This document shows positions 15,797 through 24,275 of a DNA stretch of 64,000 bases, one piece after another; positions within the stretch are counted from its first letter, which is position 1; every line of letters begins with the position of its first letter. The notes under the pieces were generated by a model, which was not told the DNA's origin, searched no databases, and saw nothing but the letters and a program-made list of their open reading frames with translations. The translations under genes and the position numbers were made by a program. Source of the DNA: Faecalicatena faecalis (GTDB lineage: Bacteria; Bacillota; Clostridia; Lachnospirales; Lachnospiraceae); NCBI RefSeq assembly GCF_012524165.2, contig NZ_JABACJ020000011.1, forward strand, positions 83,835 through 147,834. The letters are read 5' to 3'.

Positions 15797-17907
15797 GGCA
15801 GATGATGCCGGAGGTAAAGAAAATCAGGGAAAAGGGAGGATATTCCAAAAACTTCTACAGCTTTTTCCTGTTCGGAGAGGTCCCTTTTCTGGAGGAGGCA
15901 AAGGAGATACTGCATCTGAAACTATGGAATTATGAAGAGCTTGGAGGCAGTAAAGACGGCATTGGAATCCATCTGAGAAGTCTGGGGGAGATTCAGGAGG
16001 TTTTAGGGGAGCAGACATGGCTTGCCAAGGCTGTTCCAGAAGAGGAAGCCGGACTATTTCAGAAACAAGGGTATCTGCTGGATATTTCAGAAGAAGAGAT
16101 ACAGATTTTTACAGACACGAAGGAGGGCTTGGTATACGCACTGGCTACAGTGAAACAGCTTTTGGAAGAGGGGGAAGGCTTCTGTCTGCCGTGTATTACA
16201 GCAGCGGACTGGCCGTCCATTAAATACCGCAGTCTATCGGTGACCTTCGCATGGTATGCAGGGTATGGCAGGTTCGGGTTTGATATGCAGCTATGGGGAT
16301 TGGAGGAATGGAAACAGTTCCTTAATATCTGTTCAGATTATAAAATGAATCAGCTTAATATGTGCCTTTATGGATATTGGCCGTTTCATATGAAGGAGTA
16401 TCCTGAGGCGGAGCTGCGCGGGCTTAAGATGAAATTATGGAATCCAGAGAGTGAGAATTGGGTGGAGGTAGAGTATATGCATCCCAATCTGGCGGAAGAA
16501 TTCCTGCCGCAGTTGATCGAGTATGGACACAAACTGGGAATTCAGTTCTTTGCCTATATCGGTCTGAACAGCTATAGTGGAGGCTACTCGAATGCTCACC
16601 CGGATCAGCGGATGAAGATGCCGAAGGACAGTCATTTTATCAACGATTTTGACAGCCTATGCCTGAGTGATGAGAAGACGATCCAGTATTTAAAACAGAG
16701 CATGCGAAATATCGTTGCTCAGGGGTTCGATGGAATTGATTTTGAGGAGAGTGAGGAAGCCTACTGGTATTGTAATTGCAAGACCTGCAGACAGACCTTC
16801 TGGAAGGGATGTAAGACCCCGGAGGAGACGCTGCATGCAGCGAATACCTGGCTTTTAAAGATTCTCTATGAAGAATTAAAAGCGGCTAGACCAGACATTA
16901 CGATTGGCATTCGGGCATGGAGACAGCCTCCGCTCGTCCGTTCAGAAGAGCTGATCGAGGAGATGAAGGCAAGTATTCCAGAAGATGTGGTATTGTTCTG
17001 GGCTCCGGGACAGTATGTCGAGGAGAGTGAATTCGAGAAATGGGTACGGGCTTTCGGAAGAGACAGGATTCGTGCAAGGGATACCGAAGCGATTGGATTC
17101 GCAGCCGGACTGGGGCGCTTGATTCGTCCTTTCAAATGGAATGGGCTACGGTGTGAGGAGGAACCGATCACGCAGTATATCGATGAAGATATCAGACAGC
17201 ATAGAGGCTCCGTGAAGATGCATGCGGCTGGAATCAACGGATATCTTTTTGAGTGGTATGGCTTCTTTATGGCCTTTTTTGCTCATGCATATTACAGTTG
17301 GGGCGGTGAAAAAGCTGCAGAAGATTTCTACCGGTATTCCCTTCAGGCTGTATTTGGAGGGCTGGCCGATGATATTTACTTTGTAATGACACAGATGTTC
17401 ACGATTCATGAGAGCCAGTTGAATATCTTTGAGCTGGAGTTCCCGTTTGCCAAGAATAAGGTGGAGGAAAGAGATATTCCCAGGATTCAGGAGGCAATCG
17501 AGGTTTATCCAGTTTTGATCCAAAAGCTGGATGGAATCATAGAAACACTGCGTCTGGATAAGAGGAACTCGGCATTTGCCCTGCATTTTAAGAAGTGGAA
17601 GGTCTCTGTCATGCGCAGCAGGGTCATCTATGATATGGCACTGGAATCATTAAAGTATGAAAAAGCAGAGACAGAGGAGGAAAGGCAGGATTGTCTAAGA
17701 AGAATGTATCTGCAAAATGAAAGGGAGTTCGAAATCATCCGGGAAAATTATTTTGACGTAAATCCAGTTACAGAAACAGGAACGGCATCCTGTATGATTC
17801 CTTACCATGAACTGAAAAGATGTATCCTGAACAGACTATACCCGGACCGCAGACAGGAGAAACCTGTTTATCTTGGGGTAGAATCATTGGGGTGGATGTG
17901 GTTTTAA
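15793..17907 (+). CDS. Putative glycoside hydrolase with GH20/GH67-like N-terminal domain and TIM barrel
   Basis: 704 residues from ATG 15793, which has GGAGGTG upstream and overlaps the previous stop by four bases. The first ~130 residues resemble the small alpha/beta domain that precedes the barrel in GH20, GH67 and GH84 enzymes (FTDTKEGLVYALATVKQLLEEG). A TIM-barrel-like region follows (ICSDYKMNQLNMCLYGYWP, GIDFEESEEAYWY with Asp316, Glu318 and Glu319). A CxCxxC at 327-332 could bind zinc. The C-terminal 200 residues are helical. There is no signal peptide. I cannot assign a CAZy family. A role on an imported glycoside is inferred from the operon. Confidence 0.6.
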   Translation: MRQMMPEVKKIREKGGYSKNFYSFFLFGEVPFLEEAKEILHLKLWNYEELGGSKDGIGIHLRSLGEIQEVLGEQTWLAKAVPEEEAGLFQKQGYLLDISEEEIQIFTDTKEGLVYALATVKQLLEEGEGFCLPCITAADWPSIKYRSLSVTFAWYAGYGRFGFDMQLWGLEEWKQFLNICSDYKMNQLNMCLYGYWPFHMKEYPEAELRGLKMKLWNPESENWVEVEYMHPNLAEEFLPQLIEYGHKLGIQFFAYIGLNSYSGGYSNAHPDQRMKMPKDSHFINDFDSLCLSDEKTIQYLKQSMRNIVAQGFDGIDFEESEEAYWYCNCKTCRQTFWKGCKTPEETLHAANTWLLKILYEELKAARPDITIGIRAWRQPPLVRSEELIEEMKASIPEDVVLFWAPGQYVEESEFEKWVRAFGRDRIRARDTEAIGFAAGLGRLIRPFKWNGLRCEEEPITQYIDEDIRQHRGSVKMHAAGINGYLFEWYGFFMAFFAHAYYSWGGEKAAEDFYRYSLQAVFGGLADDIYFVMTQMFTIHESQLNIFELEFPFAKNKVEERDIPRIQEAIEVYPVLIQKLDGIIETLRLDKRNSAFALHFKKWKVSVMRSRVIYDMALESLKYEKAETEEERQDCLRRMYLQNEREFEIIRENYFDVNPVTETGTASCMIPYHELKRCILNRLYPDRRQEKPVYLGVESLGWMWF

Positions 17908-17926
17908 GGAGGATGAATATCAGACA

Positions 17927-18259
17927 ATGAAAAGGACGGGAATCTATTTTCAATTGAAGGATGGTGCCAGAGAGGGGTATGTGGAAGCGCATAAGAACAT
18001 ATGGCCTCAAATGCGCGAGGTGCTGAATGAGGCAGGAATCCAGAATTACTCCATCTGGAATCTGGGACAAAAACTATTTGCTTACTATGAGACAGAGGAT
18101 GAGGAACAGACACAAAAAGTCCTTGCCTGCAGCGAGGTATATGGAAGATGGCGTGATATGATGGAGGAATTTGTCTACATAGAAGAAGGTACAGGAACAA
18201 AGGAATGGCCGATGGAGCTGGTATTTTATAATCAGGGAAAAGAAAGAGAGGATCTATAA
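17927..18259 (+). CDS. L-rhamnose mutarotase-like protein (RhaM/YiiL family)
   Basis: A 110-residue dimeric alpha/beta-barrel family protein. The match to RhaM is clear: N-terminal strand, HKNIWPQMREVLNEAGIQNYSIW carrying the catalytic-type His, EVYGRWRDMMEEF and a C-terminal ELVFYNQ. RhaM interconverts anomers of L-rhamnose. Here it may act on another deoxy-sugar or uronic sugar released by the neighbouring hydrolase. The stop and the next start share bases (TAATG at 18257-18261), so it is coupled to the M24 gene. Confidence 0.85.
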   Translation: MKRTGIYFQLKDGAREGYVEAHKNIWPQMREVLNEAGIQNYSIWNLGQKLFAYYETEDEEQTQKVLACSEVYGRWRDMMEEFVYIEEGTGTKEWPMELVFYNQGKEREDL

Positions 18260-19434
18260 TGTCATATTTTAATCAGGAAGAAACAAACAAAAGAATGGGA
18301 AATGTCAGGGCAATCCTGAAAGCGCATGAGCTGGATGCCGCTCTGATCTATTACGATGAATTGAATATTGCGAATGGATGGTATCTGACTGGCTGGTGTC
18401 CGCAGTTCGAGAAGGGAGCCGTCTTCCTTCCGGCAGAAGGCGAGGCAATTCTGCTGGGGGGACCGGAAAGTGAGCCATTCGCAAAAATGAGCAGTGCAGT
18501 AAGAGAGACCCGCAACTTTACCGTGTTCATGGTTCCCGATGAGGAGTATCCAAATGCGACGATCATTGATTTTGAGAAGCTGTATCAGGAGCTTCATGGA
18601 AAAGGAATTTCATTAAAACGAATCGGTGTGGTCGGAACGACCGTTATTCCGCACGCTGTATACACACAGTTCGCAGAGGGATTCAAGGATGTGGAATTGG
18701 TAGATATTACAGAGCAATATGAAGAACTGCGTTCCCACAAGTCAGGATGGGAGTTGGAAAATGTAAGACAGGCTACCAGATTGTCCTATCTGGCTTATCA
18801 GGAGATGAAGGAACTCGTAAAGCCGGGGACTTATGAGCATGAAATCGCAGCGGTGGGTGAGTATGTATGCCGCAGAAACGGAGCAAATAGTTTCGCATAT
18901 GCGACGATCGTGGGCAGCGGCGAACGATCTGATGCAGTGGTACCGACTGCGATTAACAAAGAACTTAAGGAAGGCGAATGGGTCATGCTTGGAATCGCAC
19001 CGAGAGTAAATGGATATGCGGGGACCTTTGGTGAGACCGTGCCGGTGTCCGGTGTCTATACCAAGGAACAGAAATGGGCGGTCAATGTGCTTCGGAAGGT
19101 GCTCAGAGCCACAAAGGCGATGCTGCGACCTGGAGTATCTGGAAAAGAGATCGATGTGCCGGGCCGCGAGATTTTTGAGGAGGAGGGACTTCTCCCCTAT
19201 CTGGTATGCCCATTTGCCCATACGATTGGTTTAATGGAGGCAGAAGCGCCGTTCTACGGGCCGAATTCGGAGGATATATTAGAACCGGGCATGACGGTCT
19301 GTGTCGATATCAGCTTTTTCGGGCACCCGACCCTGCATGGAGCCAGAATCGAAACTGTATATACAATTACTGATAATGGATGTGAACCGCTTTGTCCTGA
19401 ACTGGATGCATGGTTCGAGGAAGATGTAAAATAG
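18259..19434 (+). CDS. Creatinase-like M24 (pita-bread fold) protein without metal ligands
   Basis: 391 residues with an N-terminal creatinase/prolidase domain (1-150) and a C-terminal pita-bread domain. The usual dinuclear-metal ligands appear lost: the first Asp position is Gly245 in MLGIAPRVNGY, the second is Thr256, and the HExP motif reads AEAP. His321 (FAHTIGL) and a glutamate in ARIETVYTI remain. This matches metal-free creatinase better than Xaa-Pro aminopeptidase. The protein may therefore cleave a C-N bond in a non-peptide substrate, or may not be catalytic. The family is firm; the activity is open. Confidence 0.83.
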   Translation: MSYFNQEETNKRMGNVRAILKAHELDAALIYYDELNIANGWYLTGWCPQFEKGAVFLPAEGEAILLGGPESEPFAKMSSAVRETRNFTVFMVPDEEYPNATIIDFEKLYQELHGKGISLKRIGVVGTTVIPHAVYTQFAEGFKDVELVDITEQYEELRSHKSGWELENVRQATRLSYLAYQEMKELVKPGTYEHEIAAVGEYVCRRNGANSFAYATIVGSGERSDAVVPTAINKELKEGEWVMLGIAPRVNGYAGTFGETVPVSGVYTKEQKWAVNVLRKVLRATKAMLRPGVSGKEIDVPGREIFEEEGLLPYLVCPFAHTIGLMEAEAPFYGPNSEDILEPGMTVCVDISFFGHPTLHGARIETVYTITDNGCEPLCPELDAWFEEDVK

Positions 19435-19445
19435 GAGGGATTCAG

Positions 19446-19805
19446 ATGGAAATCGGAAAAAAGACATGGGTATTTGCTGACGGTGATCTCCCACCGAGAG
19501 GAGAGGAAGAGCCATTTGGACATGAGGCTCTGATGGTCGTAAATTCTGGGGAAAAAGACGCAAAAATCCGGCTGGACCTTTTGTTTGATTCGAAGGACCC
19601 TAAGGAAGGAATTCTGCTGCATGTGCCTGCAAAACGCGTCATCTGTTTTCGGATGGATGAGCCGCTGGGGGAGGAGCAGTATCAGATTGGACCAGGTCAG
19701 TTCGCAGTCGTATTGAACAGTAATGTTCCGGTCGTAGCCGTTTATGGACGGCTGGATAGACGAAAAGATATGGCTTACTATCCGGTTGCCGGATACAGCG
19801 TTTAA
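19446..19805 (+). CDS. ASRT-domain protein (Anabaena sensory rhodopsin transducer family)
   Basis: 119 residues from ATG 19446 (GGAGG upstream; the frame extends to 19410 without a ribosome site). It closely follows the Anabaena sensory rhodopsin transducer pattern: IGKKTWVFADGDLPP, HEALMVVNSGEKDAKIRL, LHVPAKRVICFRMDE, FAVVLNSNVPVVAVYGRLD. The family is a small beta-sandwich, and homologs outside cyanobacteria have been proposed to bind small molecules, probably sugars. No rhodopsin gene is nearby. Its place between an M24 hydrolase and an MFS transporter fits a metabolite-binding or accessory role. Confidence 0.85.
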   Translation: MEIGKKTWVFADGDLPPRGEEEPFGHEALMVVNSGEKDAKIRLDLLFDSKDPKEGILLHVPAKRVICFRMDEPLGEEQYQIGPGQFAVVLNSNVPVVAVYGRLDRRKDMAYYPVAGYSV

Positions 19806-20987
19806 ATGAAGAGGGTAAAACCATTTCTCATATCCCTGACATTGATGTTCCTTTTGGGAGTCGAATCCGGTGGATTCCAAATGTCTTTATTGGAAATTGC
19901 AGGGGACTTCGGATTGTCAGGGATTGAGAATGGAACTCTGGTAGCGGCACAGTACAGCGCAATCATTATGATGCCGTTCCTGTTCGGAATCGTGGCAGAA
20001 CGTGTGGGGAAGATTCGAATTCTCCACATCTTCTGCCTTGTTTTTTCTGCGGGGTGTACGGTTGTTATTTTTACACATTCTTATCTTGTGCTCGTCCTTG
20101 GTATTTTTATTATTGGTTCCGGCTACAGTGTATGTGAGAGTCTTGTGTCGGCAGTTCTGACGGAGCAGTATCAGGATAGAGCTGGGAGATATCTGAATCT
20201 TGTCCAGGGCGCATTCAGCCTCGGCGCAGTCATAGGCCCCCATATGATTACATGGGCCAAGGTGATGGGAGCTGGTTGGAATATCTTGTTCTTGATTTGC
20301 GGAGCAGGATTTTTTGCCGTGTGGATAGGTATGTTTTTTGTGAAGGAAAAGAACGACAAGGGGGAAGATGCAAAGAGAAAACACAGCAAGGATGCTGCTT
20401 ATATAAGAAGGAGGCAGCATGAAACCGAGACACGTTTTCCGGCAATTTTCTTCCTGCTTGTCGTGTCTTTCTTCTTATACGGGGGAATGGAGGTGGGGGT
20501 GAGCTACTATATTGATTCATATATGCAGCTTGAATTAAAAGGAGCCTCACTCTCGGCATGGGCCGTCTCGTTATTCTGGCTGTCTATGGTGCCGGCCAGA
20601 CTTGCGTCGGGTGCACTGTACCGTTATAGAAAAATATTACTTCCGGTATGTTTCATTTTATCGGCACCGGTTTTCCTTGGAATCGCATTTACAGAAAATC
20701 CCCAGATCGGTCTGATCCTGTTTGCGTTTCTCGGCCTTCTTTTGGGGACACTCTGGCCCAATCTTATGGGAATGGCCACAGAAGATAACCGGGAAAGAGC
20801 CGCCTTGGCAGCAGGCATCATGTCTACGGGGTGCGGATTAGGCGCAGTCCTTTTTCCACTTCTCTTTGGCAGCCTGACAGAAAGTGTGGGTCTAAGGAAA
20901 GGATTTCTATTGCTTGCAGCATGCAGCATCATTGGAGGAATACTATGCATCCGCTATGAAAGCTTAAAAAGGCGGCGGAATCAATAG
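19806..20987 (+). CDS. MFS transporter
   Basis: 393-residue major facilitator with about twelve membrane segments and a charged cytoplasmic loop in the middle (KEKNDKGEDAKRKHSKD). ATG 19806 abuts the ASRT stop codon with no separate ribosome site, so it is translationally coupled. It resembles sugar-type MFS proteins of the FucP/YfkF-like group only loosely. With an ABC importer at the head of the operon, it could import a second compound or export a product. Confidence 0.85.
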   Translation: MKRVKPFLISLTLMFLLGVESGGFQMSLLEIAGDFGLSGIENGTLVAAQYSAIIMMPFLFGIVAERVGKIRILHIFCLVFSAGCTVVIFTHSYLVLVLGIFIIGSGYSVCESLVSAVLTEQYQDRAGRYLNLVQGAFSLGAVIGPHMITWAKVMGAGWNILFLICGAGFFAVWIGMFFVKEKNDKGEDAKRKHSKDAAYIRRRQHETETRFPAIFFLLVVSFFLYGGMEVGVSYYIDSYMQLELKGASLSAWAVSLFWLSMVPARLASGALYRYRKILLPVCFILSAPVFLGIAFTENPQIGLILFAFLGLLLGTLWPNLMGMATEDNRERAALAAGIMSTGCGLGAVLFPLLFGSLTESVGLRKGFLLLAACSIIGGILCIRYESLKRRRNQ

Positions 20988-21040
20988 TTGAGATACCGCT
21001 CACTCCAAAACAAAAGCCTATCCACAAAAGTCTATTCATC

Positions 21041-21073
21041 TGTCTTGTCACCTGTAAACTTATGTGCTATAAT
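21041..21073 (+). promoter_or_regulatory. nadABC promoter with NiaR-like operator
   Basis: TTGTCA at 21045-21050, a 17-base spacer and a perfect TATAAT at 21068-21073 give a strong promoter. The stretch TGTCTTGTCACCTGT at 21041-21055 overlaps the -35 box and resembles the ACACCTGT-type NiaR boxes described for Firmicutes NAD operons. A niaR gene ends the operon, so niacin-dependent repression is likely. Confidence 0.7.
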
Positions 21074-21079
21074 GCTCGC

Positions 21080-21233
21080 AGTCGGCGTGGCGTTTTCACG
21101 CCTGCTAAGACAGATACCGGAATTCTAAGTAAGGTGTTCCATGAGCGTCAGAATTCACGGTGTAATGGTGAAAATTTACCGCGGAGTTTTTCCGCAAGTG
21201 AAATCCGCCGGGGCGGGGAGAGGTGTGAAGAAG
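21080..21233 (+). other. Structured 5' leader of nadA
   Basis: About 150 bases of leader carry several hairpins: GGCGTG with CACGCC near 21084-21105, GGTGA with TTACC, and GCGGA with TCCGC near 21180-21195, the last just before the AGGTG ribosome site. I do not recognise it as a known NAD or other riboswitch class. It may be a simple structured leader. Confidence 0.35.
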
Positions 21234-22139
21234 ATGTCAATAATTGATGAAATTAATGCACAAAAGAAGGAAAAGAATGCTGTTATCCTTGCTCATTATT
21301 ATGTGAGCCCGGAAATACAGGATATCGCCGATTACATAGGGGATTCCTTTTATCTCAGCAAGGTAGCTGTGGGACTCAAGGAACAGACGATTGTGTTCTG
21401 CGGTGTTTCTTTTATGGGCGAAAGTGCAAAAATCCTGAATCCTGAGAAAACAGTCTTGATGCCGGATATGTCTGCAGACTGTGCAATGGCACATATGGCA
21501 GATGAGGAGACAATCAAAAAAGTCCGCGCTGAGTATGATGATCTGGCGGTTGTTTGTTACATTAATTCCACCGCCGAGCTGAAAGAACTTTCTGATGTCT
21601 GTGTAACATCTGCAAATGCAGTCAAAATTGTGAAGGCACTGCCGAATAAGAATATATTCTTTATTCCAGATCGAAATCTGGCCCATTTTGTAGCAGAGCA
21701 GGTGCCGGAGAAGCATTTTGTATACAATGAAGGGTATTGTCCGGTACATGAACAGATGCGGATCGATGAGATTTTACACGCAAAGGAAATGCATCCGGAA
21801 GCAGAGATTCTGACTCATCCAGAATGTCCGAAGGCAGTTCTTAAGCTTTCCGATTACATAGGGAGCACCAGCGGTATTATCGATTATGCGGTCAAAAGTG
21901 AGTGCCAGGAGTTCATTATCTGTACGGAAAATGGTGTCCGCCACAAACTAGAGCAGGACAACCCTGGAAAGAAGTTTTACTTTACAGAGACGGAACCAGT
22001 CTGTCAGGATATGAAGACGATTACCTTGGAGAAGATCCTGCATGTGCTAAAGACCGGGGAAAATGAGGTCCATGTGTCTGATTCACGGAGGGAGAATTCC
22101 AGAAAACCTCTGGAGAAGATGCTGGAGTTGGCAAAATAG
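21234..22139 (+). CDS. nadA: Quinolinate synthase
   Basis: Iron-sulphur enzyme that condenses iminoaspartate with dihydroxyacetone phosphate to quinolinate. It has 301 residues from ATG 21234, the start that gives the family N-terminus (IIDEINAQKKEKNAVILAHYY). Family motifs are clear: GDSFYLSKVA, CGVSFMGESAKIL, DMSADCAMAHMA, VVCYINSTAELK, FIPDRNLAHFVA, CPVHEQMR, HPECPK and GSTSGIIDY. The conserved cysteines fit a 4Fe-4S ligand set. It is first in nadA-nadB-nadC-niaR. Confidence 0.96.
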   Translation: MSIIDEINAQKKEKNAVILAHYYVSPEIQDIADYIGDSFYLSKVAVGLKEQTIVFCGVSFMGESAKILNPEKTVLMPDMSADCAMAHMADEETIKKVRAEYDDLAVVCYINSTAELKELSDVCVTSANAVKIVKALPNKNIFFIPDRNLAHFVAEQVPEKHFVYNEGYCPVHEQMRIDEILHAKEMHPEAEILTHPECPKAVLKLSDYIGSTSGIIDYAVKSECQEFIICTENGVRHKLEQDNPGKKFYFTETEPVCQDMKTITLEKILHVLKTGENEVHVSDSRRENSRKPLEKMLELAK

Positions 22140-22147
22140 GAAAGGCT

Positions 22148-23341
22148 GTGAGACTGGTTATGGAAATAAAGACAGATGTTGTAATCGTTGGAACCGGAGT
22201 GGGCGGCCTGTTTACGGCACTGAACCTGCCGAGAGAAAATAAGATTCTGATGATTACAAAGTCAGATGTAAAGAGCAGCGATTCTTTCCTTGCACAGGGG
22301 GGAATCTGCGTACTGCGGGACGAAGAGGATTATGATAGTTATTTTGAAGATACGATGAAAGCCGGACATTATGAGAACCGGGAAGAATCAGTGGATATCA
22401 TGATCAAGGGCTCCACAGACATCATCAAGGATCTGGTGGGTTATGGTGTCGAGTTCGAAAAAAATGGTGAGGAATTTGTGTATACCCGCGAGGGCGCACA
22501 CTCTAAGCCGCGGATATTATATCACGAGGACATTACAGGAAAAGAGATTACGAGCAAGCTGCTGGCACAGGTGAGAAGGCTTCATAATGTCACGATCATG
22601 GAATATACTACGATGATAGATATCATCGAAAAAGGCAGCCAATGTGCAGGAATTATGGCAGTGACAAAGAAGGATGACAAAGAAGAAGAATTAACCATTT
22701 GGGCCGCCAATACGGTACTGGCCAGCGGTGGAATCGGAGGCCGGTATAAGCATTCCACGAATTTCCCGCATTTGACAGGAGATGCCATTGAGATTTCTAA
22801 AAAACATGGCGTCCGATTAGACAATCTGGATTATGTCCAGATACATCCCACGACCCTATATTCCAAAAAGCCTGGCAGGCGTTTTCTGATCTCGGAATCT
22901 GTCCGGGGCGAGGGCGCAGTGCTGTACAACAAGGATATGAAACGGTTCGTCAATGAACTGCTTCCCCGGGACGTGGTGACACAGGCGATTCATGAGCAGA
23001 TGGAAAAGGACGGCACGGATTACGTATGGCTGTCCATGGAACATATTGACAAAGAAACGATTATGTGTCATTTTCCGAATATTTATCAGCATTGTCTGGA
23101 AGAGGGATATGACGTGACGAAAGAATGTATCCCCGTAGTTCCGGCCCAGCACTATTTTATGGGAGGAATCTGGGTGGACTCAGACAGTAAGACCTCCATG
23201 AAGCACCTATATGCAGTGGGTGAGACAAGCTGCAACGGGGTACATGGGGCGAACCGTCTCGCAAGTAATTCCCTGCTGGAGAGCCTTGTATTTGCAAAAC
23301 GTGCAGCGGCTGCAATCAGCGGCACCCCCCAGTGTAAATGA
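22148..23341 (+). CDS. nadB: L-aspartate oxidase, short form
   Basis: FAD-dependent oxidase that supplies iminoaspartate to NadA. It shows the dinucleotide fold VVIVGTGVGGLFTAL, the FAD/substrate region SFLAQGGICVLRDEED, the loop with REGAHSKPRILY, and the C-terminal FAD motif GETSCNGVHGANRLASNSLLESLVF. At 397 residues it lacks the C-terminal helical domain of the roughly 530-residue E. coli enzyme. GTG 22148 follows AGGA by six bases; ATG 22160 is an alternative. It ends in an ATGA overlap with the nadC frame. Confidence 0.95.
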   Translation: MRLVMEIKTDVVIVGTGVGGLFTALNLPRENKILMITKSDVKSSDSFLAQGGICVLRDEEDYDSYFEDTMKAGHYENREESVDIMIKGSTDIIKDLVGYGVEFEKNGEEFVYTREGAHSKPRILYHEDITGKEITSKLLAQVRRLHNVTIMEYTTMIDIIEKGSQCAGIMAVTKKDDKEEELTIWAANTVLASGGIGGRYKHSTNFPHLTGDAIEISKKHGVRLDNLDYVQIHPTTLYSKKPGRRFLISESVRGEGAVLYNKDMKRFVNELLPRDVVTQAIHEQMEKDGTDYVWLSMEHIDKETIMCHFPNIYQHCLEEGYDVTKECIPVVPAQHYFMGGIWVDSDSKTSMKHLYAVGETSCNGVHGANRLASNSLLESLVFAKRAAAAISGTPQCK

Positions 23342-23370
23342 ATATAGATCAGAAAAAGGAGAATCAGATC

Positions 23371-24222
23371 ATGAATAAAATCACAATGACATTACAGGCA
23401 GACCACTTGATTTTAGAAGCATTGAAGGAGGATATTTCCAGTGAGGACGTGACCACCAATTCTGTCATGAAGGAAGCAGTAAAGGGTGAAGTGGAGCTGA
23501 TCTGCAAGCAGGATGGAATCATTGCAGGTCTGGATGTATTCAAAAGAGTTTTCGAACTTTTAGATGATACCACAGAGGTTGAATTCTACTGTAAGGACGG
23601 AGATGAAGTGAAGAACGGACAGCTGATGGGAAAAGTGATCGGCGACATCCGGGTGCTTCTGTCCGGGGAACGGGTCGCTCTGAATTATCTTCAGAGAATG
23701 AGTGGAATCGCCACCTATACACATTCTGTGGCAGCACTTCTGGAAGGCAGCAAAACGAAGCTCCTGGATACAAGAAAGACGACCCCAAACATGCGTATTT
23801 TCGAGAAATATGCCGTCCGCGTGGGCGGCGGCTATAACCACAGATATAATCTGTCAGACGGCGTTCTTTTAAAAGATAACCACATCGGGGCAGCAGGCAG
23901 CGTGACAAAGGCGGTTCAGATGGCAAAAGATTACGCACCGTTCGTCCGCAAGATCGAGGTAGAGGTCGAGAACCTGGATATGGTAAAGGAAGCCGTTGAG
24001 GCAGGCGCGGATATCATCATGCTGGATAACATGACCACAGAGCAGATGCAGGAAGCAATCCGTATCATTGACGGCAGAGCCGAGACAGAGTGTTCCGGGA
24101 ACGTGACAAAGGAAAATATCAGCCGGATTACCTCTTTAGGTGTAGATTATGTTTCCAGCGGCGCACTGACACATTCCGCACCGATTTTGGATATTTCTCT
24201 GAAAAACCTTCATGCGGTTTAA
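23371..24222 (+). CDS. nadC: Nicotinate-nucleotide pyrophosphorylase (quinolinate phosphoribosyltransferase)
   Basis: Converts quinolinate and PRPP to nicotinate mononucleotide. It has 283 residues from ATG 23371, chosen because AAAGGAG lies nine bases upstream. The frame reaches back to 23338 with a TGA overlap but gives an unconserved tail. Motifs: LKEDISSEDVTTNSV, GERVALNYLQRMSGIAT, LDTRKTTPNMRIFEKYAVRVGG, DGVLLKDNHI, EVEVENLDM, DIIMLDNM and VDYVSSGALTHSAP. Confidence 0.96.
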   Translation: MNKITMTLQADHLILEALKEDISSEDVTTNSVMKEAVKGEVELICKQDGIIAGLDVFKRVFELLDDTTEVEFYCKDGDEVKNGQLMGKVIGDIRVLLSGERVALNYLQRMSGIATYTHSVAALLEGSKTKLLDTRKTTPNMRIFEKYAVRVGGGYNHRYNLSDGVLLKDNHIGAAGSVTKAVQMAKDYAPFVRKIEVEVENLDMVKEAVEAGADIIMLDNMTTEQMQEAIRIIDGRAETECSGNVTKENISRITSLGVDYVSSGALTHSAPILDISLKNLHAV

Positions 24223-24275
24223 AAATAGATTTCAGATTCAAATAAAAATTCGCAGAAAGGAAGGTGAAATCGTCC

